This document shows positions 19,427-27,940 of a stretch of DNA of 64,000 nucleotides, piece by piece (position 1 is the stretch's first letter; the number at the start of each line of letters is the position of its first letter). The notes beneath the pieces were generated by a model, which saw nothing but the letters and a program-made list of their open reading frames with translations, ran no database searches and was not told the DNA's origin. Position numbers and translations under genes: made by a program. Origin of the DNA: Jannaschia sp. W003 (GTDB lineage: Bacteria > Pseudomonadota > Alphaproteobacteria > Rhodobacterales > Rhodobacteraceae); NCBI RefSeq assembly GCF_025144335.1, contig NZ_CP083539.1, forward strand, positions 807,501 to 871,500, written 5' to 3'.

Positions 19427-20377
19427 CTAGTGGTGCGCGTGGGCCGACCGGCTCACGCGCAGGTTCGGCAGGCCCCGCGTCTCGAAGGCCGCCATGCGGC
19501 CCTCGTCGAGGCAGGTCGTCTCCACCTGCACGGTGATCATCGCGAAGCCGAAGCGCTCGTCCAGGAGCGCGTGGGCCGCGCGGAGCACCGCGTCCGGGTC
19601 GGCGCCCGCGGCGGCCCGCACGTGGCCCGACACGGCGTGGACGCCGCCCGTCAGGGCCCAGGCGTGGAGGTGGTGGGCGTCGCGCACCCCGGGCAGGGCC
19701 TCCAGCGCGGTCTCGATCTCGGCCAGCGACAGGTCCGGCGGCGTGCCGTCCATCAGCAGGTGCGCCGCGTCGCGCATCAGCCCCCAGCTCGCCCATAGCA
19801 GGACCAGCCCGAACAGGAGGCCGAGGATCGGGTCGATGGCCAGGAAGCCGGTGAAGCGGATCACCAGCGCGGCCACGATGATGACGAGCGAGCCCACGAA
19901 GGTCTGCACCACGTGCCACCACGCCCCGGCGGCGTTCAGGTCCCCCGGCGCGCGCCGGCGCAGGAGCCACAGCGCCACAACCTCGGTGGCGATGCCGCCC
20001 AGGGCGACCCAGATCATCGGCCCGGTCTCCAGCTCCGGCGGGTGGCGCAGCTTCATCGCCGCCATCACCACGACGACCAGGGCCATGACGAAGAGGAACG
20101 CCCCGTTGACGAGCGCGCCCAGCAGCTCGGCGCGGTGCCAGCCGAAGCTGCGCGCCCGGTCGGCCGGGCGCCGCGCCAGGCGGGCGGCCACGAGGGCGAT
20201 CAGCACCCCGCCCACGGCCGAGAAGGTGTGGAACGCGTCCGAGATCACCGCGACCGAGCCGGTCCAGAGGCCGACCGCCAGCTCCACCACGAAGTAGACC
20301 CCCGTCAGCCAGGCCGACGCCGCGAGCGCTCGGCCCGCCGCATCCGCCCCGCCGCCATGCGCACCATGCCCGTCCAT
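19427..20377 (-). CDS. Cation diffusion facilitator family protein lacking the usual metal-site aspartates
   Basis: 316 residues with six transmembrane segments and a C-terminal cytoplasmic domain (LEALPGVRDAHHLHAW). The family exports zinc, cobalt or other divalent ions in exchange for protons. Each half of the canonical transport site is a His-x-x-x-Asp pair, in helix 2 (ADAxHxxxD) and helix 5 (HxxxD). Here helix 2 reads SDAFHTFSA (H50, A54) and helix 5 HVVQT (H155, T159): both histidines are kept and both aspartates replaced. The N-terminus (MDGHGAHGGG) and the end (SAHAHH) are histidine-rich. Metal specificity is uncertain, and transport may be altered or lost. Confidence 0.85.
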   Translation of the reverse strand: MDGHGAHGGGADAAGRALAASAWLTGVYFVVELAVGLWTGSVAVISDAFHTFSAVGGVLIALVAARLARRPADRARSFGWHRAELLGALVNGAFLFVMALVVVVMAAMKLRHPPELETGPMIWVALGGIATEVVALWLLRRRAPGDLNAAGAWWHVVQTFVGSLVIIVAALVIRFTGFLAIDPILGLLFGLVLLWASWGLMRDAAHLLMDGTPPDLSLAEIETALEALPGVRDAHHLHAWALTGGVHAVSGHVRAAAGADPDAVLRAAHALLDERFGFAMITVQVETTCLDEGRMAAFETRGLPNLRVSRSAHAHH

Positions 20378-20441
20378 CGCGATGCTTCCGGTCCCTTAGG
20401 ATGAAGATCGTGCGGCTCGCGCGTCCGGCAAGCCCCCTGCG

Positions 20442-20726
20442 TCACGACCTCCGCTTCGCGGCGGCCGCGGCGATCTCCAGCTCGCGCTGTACCACCAGCG
20501 CGTCCTGGGCCAGCCGCTCGGCCTCGATGCGGTCCATGATCCTGAGGGCGACCCGCTCGCGCCAGAGCGCCCGGCGCATGGCGCGGCGCCAGGCGCGCCG
20601 CGCCGAGGCGGGCGACCAGGGCAGTGCGGCGCCGGCGAGCCAGCGGCGCAGTGCGGGCGGCAGGCGGTCGTAGGCGGCCATGTCGCTCGCCTGCGCGCGC
20701 GAGAGGGTGGGCGTGTCGCGGCTCAT
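20442..20726 (-). CDS. DUF6525-like small arginine-rich protein
   Basis: 94 residues containing MAAYDRLPPALRRWLAGAAL at about residues 16-35, followed by WSPASARRAWRRAMRRAL and a helical, Glu/Ala-rich tail. This 'AAYDRLPPxLRxWL' motif recurs in a small Rhodobacterales family (DUF6525) of unknown role. No signal or membrane span is evident, and it is probably a small cytoplasmic protein. It lies between the CDF gene and the stress membrane protein, on the strand opposite to the latter. I offer no function. Confidence 0.6.
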   Translation of the reverse strand: MSRDTPTLSRAQASDMAAYDRLPPALRRWLAGAALPWSPASARRAWRRAMRRALWRERVALRIMDRIEAERLAQDALVVQRELEIAAAAAKRRS

Positions 20727-20857
20727 GGCCCCGAAGGTGGGGCGCCGGGCGGGCCCGTTCCAGAAAAACCTCGCCCCGGGGGCGGGGGAGGAACGGGGGA
20801 GGGGGGTGCGGCGTTTCGTCCCCGCACACGCACAACCCCTTGGAAGGAGACGCGCGC

Positions 20858-21121
20858 ATGGAAGGCATCGGCTGGATCGGGAGCATCATCCTCGGCGGCA
20901 TCGCCGGCTGGATCGCCGAGAAGATCATGAAGTCCGACATGGGACTGCTCATGAACATCATCCTCGGCATCGTCGGCGCCCTCGTCGCGAACTTCATCTT
21001 CGTGCTGATCTTCGGCTCCACGCTGGGCGGCTGGATCGGCCAGCTGATCGTGGCGGTCATCGGCGCCTGCCTGCTGATCTGGGTGGTCCGGCTCGTCAGG
21101 GGCCGCTCCGCTCGTCACTGA
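20858..21121 (+). CDS. GlsB/YeaQ/YmgE family stress-response membrane protein
   Basis: 87 residues. The three-helix pattern starts IGSIILGGIAGWIAEKIMKS, and the glycine-rich hairpins (GIVGALVANFIFVLIFG, LIVAVIGACLLIWVVRL) are typical of the transglycosylase-associated protein family (YeaQ/YmgE), small inner-membrane proteins induced by stress. GGAAGGAG lies ahead of the ATG with good spacing. The gene seems monocistronic; the next gene starts 89 bases later on the same strand. Confidence 0.9.
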   Translation: MEGIGWIGSIILGGIAGWIAEKIMKSDMGLLMNIILGIVGALVANFIFVLIFGSTLGGWIGQLIVAVIGACLLIWVVRLVRGRSARH

Positions 21122-21209
21122 CCCGGGCGGAACGAACGTCGAGGGGGGTGCCGGTGGCGCCCCCCTTTCTCGTTGACAGGCCCGCGCGCGCGCCGCACCC
21201 CTCCGGGCC

Positions 21210-21554
21210 ATGACCGAGACACCCTCCAAGCCCGAAAAGACCAAGCGCCCCCACCACGTGTTCACGCTGCTGGTCGAGGTCGGGCGCAAGCCCGGCGACG
21301 GCCTGCCCGAGGACGCCTCGGGGGCCGCCCTCATGTGCTACAGCTCGGGCGTCGACGAGGAGGAGGCGGTGCGCGAGACCGTCGCGATCCTCCGCCAAGC
21401 CGACATGGCGGTGCTGGAGGTGTCGGGCTACGGCACGCTCGAGGAGCGGCTGGCCGAGGGCCACGACATCGACGACGAGGAGCGCGCGCTGATGGAGCGG
21501 GCGCGGGCCGAGAACGCGGTGATCGTCGCCCAGACCACGGTGCTGCGGGAATGA
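21210..21554 (+). CDS. Conserved 114-residue protein coupled to dapE
   Basis: A soluble acidic protein starting [20 protein letters not shown] and ending AQTTVLRE, with one region [20 protein letters not shown] that looks like an alpha/beta domain. It overlaps dapE in a four-base ATGA, so the two are translationally coupled. I recall similar proteins ahead of dapE in Rhodobacterales, but have no name or function for them. Coding is supported by the frame length, the coupling and good codon bias. Confidence 0.75.
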   Translation: MTETPSKPEKTKRPHHVFTLLVEVGRKPGDGLPEDASGAALMCYSSGVDEEEAVRETVAILRQADMAVLEVSGYGTLEERLAEGHDIDDEERALMERARAENAVIVAQTTVLRE

Positions 21555-22693
21555 GCGTCGACGCGGTCGACCTCGCTGCGCGGCTGGTGCGCTGCCCTTC
21601 GGTGACGCCCGAGGAGGGCGGGGCACTTACGCTCCTGACCGGGGTGCTGGAGGAGGCGGGCTTCCGCTGCACCCGCGTGGACCGGAACGGGACGCCCAAC
21701 CTCTTCGCCCGCTGGGGCGAGCGGGGCGCGCGCACCTTCGGGTTCAACGGGCACACCGACGTGGTGCCGGTGGGCGACGCGGAGGCCTGGACGCGCGATC
21801 CGTTCGGCGGCGAGATCGCGGACGGCTGGCTGCACGGGCGCGGGGCCACCGACATGAAGTCGGGCGTGGCCGCCTTCGCTGCCGCCGCCTGCGACTTCGT
21901 GCGCGAGACGTTCCCCGACGGGGCGGTGATCCTGGCCATCACGGGCGACGAGGAGGGACCGTCCACGGACGGCACCGTCGCCATCCTCGACTGGATGGAG
22001 GCCGAGGGCGAGCGCATGGATGCCTGCCTCGTGGGCGAGCCGACTTGCCCCGAGCACATGGGCGACATGATCAAGATCGGCCGCCGCGGCTCGCTGTCGG
22101 CGTGGCTCACGGTCGAGGGCGTGCAAGGCCACGCCGCCTATCCGCACCGGGCGGTGAACCCCGTGCAGGCCTGCGCGCGGCTGTGCGACAGGCTGGCGAG
22201 CCACGCGATGGACAAGGGGACGGAGCACTTCGATCCCTCGACGCTGCAGGTGGTGACGATCGACACGGGCAACCCGGCCACCAACGTGATCCCGGCGCGC
22301 TGCCGGGCCACGGTGAACGTGCGGTTCAACGACGCGCACGACTCGCACTCGGTGCTGGCGTGGATCCGCGCCGAGGCGGACCGGGTGGAGGGGGAGACGG
22401 GTGCGCGGGTCTCGCTGGAGACCAAGGTGTCGGGCGAGAGCTTCCTCACCCCGCCTGGGCCGCTGTCGGACCTCGTGGCGGCGGCGGTGACGGCCGAGAC
22501 GAACCGTACGCCGGTGCTGTCGACCTCGGGCGGCACTTCGGACGCGCGTTTCGTGCGCAATCACTGCCCGGTGGTAGAGTTCGGTCTGGTGGGCCACCGC
22601 ATGCACGCCGTGGACGAGCGCTGCCGGGTCGAGCAGATCGAGGCGCTGAAGCGGGTCTACGGGCGCGTGCTGCGGGGGTTCTTCGAGGGGTGA
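21551..22693 (+). CDS. dapE: Succinyl-diaminopimelate desuccinylase
   Basis: 380 residues, M20 peptidase family, dinuclear zinc. It hydrolyses N-succinyl-LL-diaminopimelate to diaminopimelate plus succinate, downstream of dapD. Visible motifs are [10 protein letters not shown] near 65 (zinc His and Asp), [10 protein letters not shown] near 96, [11 protein letters not shown] near 132 (catalytic Glu and zinc Glu) and the final zinc histidine in [10 protein letters not shown] near 350. GTG/ATG alternatives are ruled out by the ATGA overlap with the preceding gene. Assignment is firm. Confidence 0.97.
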   Translation: MSVDAVDLAARLVRCPSVTPEEGGALTLLTGVLEEAGFRCTRVDRNGTPNLFARWGERGARTFGFNGHTDVVPVGDAEAWTRDPFGGEIADGWLHGRGATDMKSGVAAFAAAACDFVRETFPDGAVILAITGDEEGPSTDGTVAILDWMEAEGERMDACLVGEPTCPEHMGDMIKIGRRGSLSAWLTVEGVQGHAAYPHRAVNPVQACARLCDRLASHAMDKGTEHFDPSTLQVVTIDTGNPATNVIPARCRATVNVRFNDAHDSHSVLAWIRAEADRVEGETGARVSLETKVSGESFLTPPGPLSDLVAAAVTAETNRTPVLSTSGGTSDARFVRNHCPVVEFGLVGHRMHAVDERCRVEQIEALKRVYGRVLRGFFEG

Positions 22694-22703
22694 GGCAGTG
22701 CGA

Positions 22704-22804
22704 CGCGCCCCGGGCTCGCCCCGGGGCCTCGGGGTGCCGTCGGCGCTTCGCTCCGCAGCGATGTCGCGGGCGTCGGCCGGAGGCCCCGGGTCAGGCCCGG
22801 GGCG
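22704..22804. repeat. Type-B palindromic repeat, copy 5
   Basis: Begins cgccccgggctcgccccggg followed by gcctcggggtg, contains gcgcttcgctccgcagcg and ends gaggccccgggtcaggcccg followed by gggcg. The interior agrees closely with copy 4. It lies between convergent dapE and trpS and is followed by a type-A repeat, the same order and spacing as at 17863-18050. Confidence 0.65.
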
Positions 22805-22835
22805 CGTCCTGCTGGATCGGACGACTCCGCCTTCA

Positions 22836-22893
22836 GTCTTCGTTTCAAAAATACCTCGGGGGAGTCGCCGGAGGCGACGGGGGCAGAGCCCCC
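22836..22893 (+). repeat. Type-A repeat, copy 3
   Basis: gtcttcgtttcaaaaatacc, then tcgggggagtcgccggaggc and gacgggggcagagccccc. The central gtcgccggaggcgac and the last gggggcagagccccc are two separate hairpins. It lies between convergent dapE and trpS. Confidence 0.7.
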
Positions 22894-22909
22894 TGCTACG
22901 GTAGGCCCC

Positions 22910-23923
22910 TCACCGCACCATCCCGATGATGTCGTAGGTGCGCTCAAGGATCGGCACGGTGATCTCGCGGGCGCGCTGGGCGCCGCGGGCGAGGATGCGG
23001 TCGATCTCGGCGGGGTCGTCCATGAGGCGGGCCATCTCCGAGGAGACCGGGGCAAGCTTGGACACCGCGAGGTCGGCGAGGTCGGCCTTGAAGTGGCCGA
23101 GCTGGCTGCCCGCCTTCTCGGCCAGCACCGCGTCGGGCGTGGTGCCGGCGAGCGCGGCGTGGATGTTCACGAGGTTGCGCACGTCGGGGCGCCCCTCCAG
23201 CCCCGCGACCTCGCCGGGCAGCGGGTCGGGATCGGTCTTTGCCTTGCGGAACTTCCGGGAGATGGCGTCCGCGTCATCCGTGAGGTTGATGCGGCTGGCG
23301 TCCACCGGGTCGGACTTCGACATCTTCTTCGTGCCGTCCCGCAGCGACATGATACGCGTGGCGACGCCTTCGATCACCGGCTCGGCGAGCGGGAAGAACT
23401 CCACCCCGTAGTCGTGGTTGAACTTCGCGGCGATGTCGCGGCACAGCTCGATGTGCTGCTTCTGGTCGTCGCCCACGGGCACGTGGGTGGCGTGGTACAC
23501 CAGGATGTCGGCGGCCATCAGCGCGGGGTAGGCGTAGAGGCCCAGGGACGCGCGCTCGGCGTTGGCGCCGGCCTTGTCCTTCCACTGGGTCATGCGCTCC
23601 ATCCAGCCCATGCGCGCCACGCAGTTGAAGACCCAGCCGAGCTGCGCGTGCTCGGGCACCTGGCTCTGGTTCACGAGAATCGAGCGCTCGGGGTCGATGC
23701 CCGCGGCCAGGAAGCCGGCGCAGAGCTCGCGGGTGTTGCGGCGCAAGGTCTCGGGGTCCTGGGGCACGGTGATCGCGTGGAGGTCTACCATGCAGTACAC
23801 GGTCTCGTGGGTGCCCCGCTCCTGCCAGTCCACGAACTTCACGATCGCGCCGAGGTAGTTCCCCAGGGTGAGGCCGCCCGAGGGCTGGACGCCGGAGAAG
23901 ACGCGGGGGGTGAAGTCGGGCAT
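22910..23923 (-). CDS. trpS: Tryptophan--tRNA ligase
   Basis: 337 residues, class I aminoacyl-tRNA synthetase. The nucleotide-binding HIGH-like motif is [13 protein letters not shown] near residues 13-25 and the KMSKS motif is KKMSKSDP near residues 193-200. The start was placed at [17 protein letters not shown] because this is the typical N-terminus; the frame upstream is proline-rich and unlike family members. The gene is convergent with dapE. Its 5' side is 78 bases from the rhomboid-like gene, which is on the other strand. Assignment is firm. Confidence 0.96.
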   Translation of the reverse strand: MPDFTPRVFSGVQPSGGLTLGNYLGAIVKFVDWQERGTHETVYCMVDLHAITVPQDPETLRRNTRELCAGFLAAGIDPERSILVNQSQVPEHAQLGWVFNCVARMGWMERMTQWKDKAGANAERASLGLYAYPALMAADILVYHATHVPVGDDQKQHIELCRDIAAKFNHDYGVEFFPLAEPVIEGVATRIMSLRDGTKKMSKSDPVDASRINLTDDADAISRKFRKAKTDPDPLPGEVAGLEGRPDVRNLVNIHAALAGTTPDAVLAEKAGSQLGHFKADLADLAVSKLAPVSSEMARLMDDPAEIDRILARGAQRAREITVPILERTYDIIGMVR

Positions 23924-24001
23924 GGCGGGCTCCGGGAAGGGCTGGCGGGCGGGCGTGCGAGGGGGTAGCCCCGGCGCCACCCCGCGTCAACGAGGCCGCC
24001 C

Positions 24002-24691
24002 ATGCATCCCGATCCGCGCAACCAGAGCCCCTTCCACGCGCTGCCCCCCGTGGTGGCGGGGCTGGCGCTCGTGATCGGCGGGGTGGAGGCGATGTTCCTG
24101 CTCGCCGAGGCGGGACTCCTGGGCGGGCCCGCGGGCGACGGCTGGCGGATCGGGGCGATCCGCGACTGGTCGGTGGCCGGCCCCGTGTGGGACTGGATGG
24201 TGGCCAACGGGCGCTATCCGCCCGAGTACCTCGCGCGGTTCGCCACTTACGCGCTGATCCACGGCGGCATCGGGCACGCGGCCTTCGTGGCGGTGTTCGT
24301 GTTGGCCCTGGGCAACGTGACGCATCCCTTCCTGCCGCGCTGGCGGCAGCTCGCGGTGTTCTTCGGGTCCGCCGTCGCGGGGGGACTGGCCTTCGCGGTT
24401 CTGTTCGACGGGGTGCTCTACGGCGGCTTCCCCGGCGCCTACGGGCTGATCGGGGCGTTCACCTACCTGACGTGGCGCGGCGTCCTGCCGATCCCGCGGG
24501 AGAGGGCGTTCCTGCTGGTGGGCCTCCTGCTCGTGATCCAGCCGGTGTTCGCGCTGGCGGCGGGCATGGGCTGGGGCTGGCTGCCGGACTGGGTGGCCGA
24601 GGCGGTGGGCGCGGCGGCGGGCTTCGGGCTGTCGGCGGCGCTGGCGCCGGGCGCGCTGGCCCGGATGCGGGACCGGATGCGCCGCCGCTAG
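24002..24691 (+). CDS. Rhomboid-fold membrane protein without the catalytic serine and histidine
   Basis: 229 residues with about six transmembrane segments and a rhomboid-like layout. The region around residues 80-105 (ATYALIHGGIGHAAFVAVFV) corresponds to the HxxxxHxxxN segment of rhomboid proteases, with V at the expected Asn. The catalytic GxSG position reads GFPGA (P144 for Ser), and the second catalytic histidine segment near residue 200 reads VAEAVGAAAG, with no histidine. It is therefore probably an inactive pseudoprotease of the rhomboid superfamily. It stands opposite murJ, and the two TAG stops share three bases. Its role is unknown; non-catalytic rhomboids often bind or route membrane proteins. 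Confidence 0.75.
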   Translation: MHPDPRNQSPFHALPPVVAGLALVIGGVEAMFLLAEAGLLGGPAGDGWRIGAIRDWSVAGPVWDWMVANGRYPPEYLARFATYALIHGGIGHAAFVAVFVLALGNVTHPFLPRWRQLAVFFGSAVAGGLAFAVLFDGVLYGGFPGAYGLIGAFTYLTWRGVLPIPRERAFLLVGLLLVIQPVFALAAGMGWGWLPDWVAEAVGAAAGFGLSAALAPGALARMRDRMRRR

Positions 24692-26259
24692 CGCCGCACC
24701 GCGCCCCGCAGGTCCGCCATCCGCGCCGCGCCGCACAGGAGGGCGAGCCCGAAGTAGGCGCCCATGCCCACCACCACGAGCACGCCCAGGGCGAGGCCCC
24801 GCGCGGAGCCGCCGAAGGCGGGACCGAGGGCGAGGGCCGCGATCCAGAGCGCCACCCCCATCAGCGCCGAGGCCAGGAGGATGCGCCACGTGCGCGTGCG
24901 GGCGCGGGCGTCGAGGCGGCCGACGGTGCCCATGCGGCGCACGCCCAGCCAGAGCAGCAGCACCATGGCCCAAGCGGCCAGCGTGGTGCCGAGCGCGGCG
25001 GCCGGCCATCCGATCACCGGCGCGAGGCCCAGCGCCACGACGGCGTTCACGGCGAGGCTGACGAGGGCGAAGCGCAGCGGCGTGGCGGTGTCCTCGCGCG
25101 CGAAGAACACGGGCTGCAGCACTTTCTGAAGCACGAAGGCCGGCAGGCCGAGGGCGTAGATCATCAGGGCGAGCGCCGTGGCCGCCGTGTCGTCGCTGTC
25201 GAAGGCGCCGCGCTCGAACAGCACCGAGACGACCGGAAGGGGGACGACCATGAAGGCCACCGTGGCGGGCAGGGTCAGCAGGAGCGAGAACTCGAAGGCG
25301 CGCGAGTAGCTCTGCTGCTGGCCGGCCTCGTCATCGGCGCGCACCCGGCGCGACAGCTCGGGCAGGAGCACCACGCCGATGGCGATGCCCACCACGCCGA
25401 GGGGAAGCTGGTAGAGGCGGTCGGCGTAGTTCAGCCACGCCACCGCGCCGTCGAAGTAGCTGGCGACCTGGCGCCCGATCAGCAGGTTCACCTGCACCAC
25501 GCCGCCCGCGAGCGCCGCCGGAGCGGCGATCACCAGCATGCGCCGCAGCGCGGGCGTCATGCGGGGGCGGTGGCGGGGCAGGAGACGGTGCCCCGCGCGG
25601 GCGGCGGCCCACCAGACCAGCCCGAGCTGCGCCGCGCCGCCCAGGGGCACGGCCAGCACCAGCGCCCAGCCCACGGCGCGGGGCGCGGTGAGCCAGGCGG
25701 TGACGGTCTCGGGGAAGAGGGCCGCTACGCCCATGGCGGCGATGAACACGATGTTCAGGAGCGCGGGCGCCGCGGCGGCGGCGAGGTAGCGCCCGGCGGA
25801 GTTCAGCACGCCCGACACGAGGGCCGCCAGCGAGATCAGGAAGATGTAGGGAAAGGCCACGCGCCCGTAGGCCACGGCGAGGCCGAAGCGCTCGTCCTCG
25901 GCGAAGCCCGACGCCATGGCGAGCACGAGCGCGGGCATGAAGACGATGCCCAGCACCGACAGGAGCGTGAGGATCAGCACCATGCCCGCCACCACGTCGC
26001 GCGCGAAGCGGTCGGCGGCCTCGGTTCCGTCGGCCTCCAATGCTTTCGCGTAGAGCGGCACGAAGGCCATGTTGAAGGCCCCCTCCGCGAAGAAGCGGCG
26101 GAACATGTTGGGGAGTGAGAAGGCCACGAAAAAGGCCTCGGCGGCGGCGCCGGTGCCCAGGAAGCGGGCGATCAGGATGTCGCGCGCGAAGCCGAGCACG
26201 CGGGACAGGAGGGTCCAGCCGCCGACGGTGAGGAAGCCTTTGACGAGGCGGGGGGCCAT
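24688..26259 (-). CDS. murJ: Lipid II flippase MurJ
   Basis: 523 residues, about 14 transmembrane segments, MOP superfamily. MurJ moves undecaprenyl-linked peptidoglycan precursor across the inner membrane. The N-terminus KGFLTVGGWTLLSRVLGFAR and the next segment FVAFSLPNMFRRFFAEGAFN (helix 2, containing conserved basic residues) are hallmarks. The ATG at 26259 was chosen because the conserved N-terminus starts a few residues later; longer frames add an unrelated leader. The stop overlaps the rhomboid-like gene's stop. It is divergent from the VOC gene. Assignment is firm. Confidence 0.95.
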   Translation of the reverse strand: MAPRLVKGFLTVGGWTLLSRVLGFARDILIARFLGTGAAAEAFFVAFSLPNMFRRFFAEGAFNMAFVPLYAKALEADGTEAADRFARDVVAGMVLILTLLSVLGIVFMPALVLAMASGFAEDERFGLAVAYGRVAFPYIFLISLAALVSGVLNSAGRYLAAAAAPALLNIVFIAAMGVAALFPETVTAWLTAPRAVGWALVLAVPLGGAAQLGLVWWAAARAGHRLLPRHRPRMTPALRRMLVIAAPAALAGGVVQVNLLIGRQVASYFDGAVAWLNYADRLYQLPLGVVGIAIGVVLLPELSRRVRADDEAGQQQSYSRAFEFSLLLTLPATVAFMVVPLPVVSVLFERGAFDSDDTAATALALMIYALGLPAFVLQKVLQPVFFAREDTATPLRFALVSLAVNAVVALGLAPVIGWPAAALGTTLAAWAMVLLLWLGVRRMGTVGRLDARARTRTWRILLASALMGVALWIAALALGPAFGGSARGLALGVLVVVGMGAYFGLALLCGAARMADLRGAVRR

Positions 26260-26340
26260 GGGCGGGGGTGTCCGGGAGCGGTTGCGTCGCGCGCCGTGTA
26301 GCGGCTGGCGCGGGGGGGCGACAGGGGGCAGGGTGAGGGC

Positions 26341-26757
26341 ATGATCGCCTACGTGACCGTCGGGACCGACGACCTCGCCCGCGCGCGTCGGTTCTACGAC
26401 GCGATCCTGCGCCCGCTCGGCTACGGGCTGCGCGAGGGGCCGGAGGGACTGAGCTACGTGCTGCCCGCGCGGCCGGAGTGGCCCTTCGCGCCGCCGGACT
26501 TCTACGTGAAGCCCCCGTTCGACGGGCGCCCCGCCGGGGCGGGCAACGGGGCGATGACGGCGTTCGAGGCGCCGGGGCAGGCGCGGGTCCGCGCGCTCCA
26601 TGCCGCGGGGCTGGCGGCGGGCGGCACCGACGAGGGCGCCCCCGGCTTCCGCGCGGGCTACGGGCCGCGCTTCTTCGTAGGCTACCTGCGCGACCCCGAC
26701 GGCAACAAGCTGGCACTGTTCTCGAGCGATCCGGCGGAGCCGGGCCGGGACGGGTGA
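26341..26757 (+). CDS. VOC (glyoxalase/bleomycin-resistance) superfamily protein
   Basis: 138 residues. The N-terminal beta-alpha-beta unit MIAYVTVGTDDLARARRFYD and the later YGPRFFVGYLRDPDGNKLAL are the two typical halves of a vicinal-oxygen-chelate domain; the final acidic/histidine metal ligands seem incomplete (no clear N-terminal His or Glu pair), so metal binding is not guaranteed. The substrate is unknown. It is divergent from murJ and convergent with the betaine-type binding protein; a strong terminator hairpin follows. Confidence 0.82.
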   Translation: MIAYVTVGTDDLARARRFYDAILRPLGYGLREGPEGLSYVLPARPEWPFAPPDFYVKPPFDGRPAGAGNGAMTAFEAPGQARVRALHAAGLAAGGTDEGAPGFRAGYGPRFFVGYLRDPDGNKLALFSSDPAEPGRDG

Positions 26758-26768
26758 CGCACGCCCCC

Positions 26769-26808
26769 CGGATCGGCCCGGCCCCCGATCCGGGGCCGGG
26801 CCGATCCG
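26769..26808. terminator. Long GC hairpin between convergent genes
   Basis: Two perfectly complementary 17-base arms (cggatcggcccggcccc and its complement) are separated by a six-base loop. The hairpin is shared by both convergent genes (the VOC gene ending at 26757 and the binding protein gene ending at 26813), so it can end transcription from either side. There is no T run, so rho-independent strength is uncertain. Confidence 0.6.
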
Positions 26809-26812
26809 CCGG

Positions 26813-27802
26813 TCAGTCGATCAGAGCCGCGAGGTTCGCGCGCGCGTCCTCGCTCAGCCAGGCGGGCCAGACGTCGCGGTACTCGGTTAGGAAGTGGACC
26901 GCCGCCTCCTCGGCCGAGGCGGCGTTCTCCTCCTGCCACGAAAGCACCGCGCCCATCTGGGCGTTGGTGAACGCGACGTTGGACATCAGCTCGTAGAGCT
27001 CCGGATGGTCCTCGGCGAAGGTGGTGGTGACGACGGTGACGACCGGTGTGCTGGCATAGGACGTCATCTCCTCCCCGGGGCATTCGGGATCGACGATGCA
27101 GTTCCACGCCTCCTCGTCGAACGCGCCGAGGTCCACCTTCGTCATCGCGTACTTGCCCAGGAGGCCGGTCGGCTCCCAGTAGTAGCCGAGCCACGGCTCG
27201 CCCGCCTCGACGGCCGAGGCCATCGACGCGGCGAGGGTCTCGCCGGAGCCGTGCTGGAACACCTCGATGCCCGCCTCGGGCAAGCCGGCCGCGCGCGCGA
27301 TGGCCTCGGTCGTCTCCTTGCACTGCCAGCCGTCGGGGCAGGAATGCAGGCGGCCGCCCACCAGCCCGGGGTTCGCGAGGATCCCCTCCAGCGTCGCCAG
27401 CTCGGGATGCGCGTCCACGAGCGAGGTCGGGAGGTACCAGCCCTGCACGCTGCGGTCGGACAGCACGTCGGCGACGGTCTCGATCCTGCCCTCGGCGACC
27501 AGCGAGTCGTAGGCCGGGTTCCCGTTGGGCCAGACCTCGGTGACGATGTCGGGCCGGCCGGTCTCGGCGACCGACACCATGGCCGGCGTGGTCGACGACG
27601 GGACGACCTGCACGTCGCAGCCGTATCCCTGCTCCATCAGGAACACGGCGACGTTGGTCACGATCGCCGAGGACGCCCAGTCCATCTCGGTGATCACCAC
27701 GTCGTCGCAGGAGGCCTGCGCCCAGGCGCCCCCCGCGGTCGCGAGGGTGGCGGCGCAGGCGGCGAGGGCGGCGCGGGCGGCCTTCGGGGCGGGTCTGATC
27801 AT
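26813..27802 (-). CDS. Betaine/choline-type ABC substrate-binding protein (OpuAC family), orphan
   Basis: 329 residues with a signal peptide (MIRPAPKAARAALAACAATL..., cleavage near AWAQA), and cysteine pairs (SCDDV, GYGCDV, CPDGWQC, NCIVDPEC) typical of the periplasmic OpuAC-type family. Residues such as EMDWASSAIVTNVAV and the LGYYWEPTG tryptophan-rich segment match betaine/proline-binding proteins with an aromatic cage. No permease or ATPase gene is adjacent, so it must serve a distant or unlinked transporter. The assignment to the quaternary-ammonium family is sound; the precise ligand is not known. Confidence 0.82.
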   Translation of the reverse strand: MIRPAPKAARAALAACAATLATAGGAWAQASCDDVVITEMDWASSAIVTNVAVFLMEQGYGCDVQVVPSSTTPAMVSVAETGRPDIVTEVWPNGNPAYDSLVAEGRIETVADVLSDRSVQGWYLPTSLVDAHPELATLEGILANPGLVGGRLHSCPDGWQCKETTEAIARAAGLPEAGIEVFQHGSGETLAASMASAVEAGEPWLGYYWEPTGLLGKYAMTKVDLGAFDEEAWNCIVDPECPGEEMTSYASTPVVTVVTTTFAEDHPELYELMSNVAFTNAQMGAVLSWQEENAASAEEAAVHFLTEYRDVWPAWLSEDARANLAALID

Positions 27803-27940
27803 GGAGGCGTCTCCTGGGGGTGGCCGGAGGGACGAAGGGTCCGGGGTCCGCAGCCATCTAGACCGCGCGCGGGCGGGGGCGAGAGGACGGGCGGAAACGG
27901 GGCCGCGCCGTGGGGCGGCCGGGGGAGGGGCGCGGGACCC

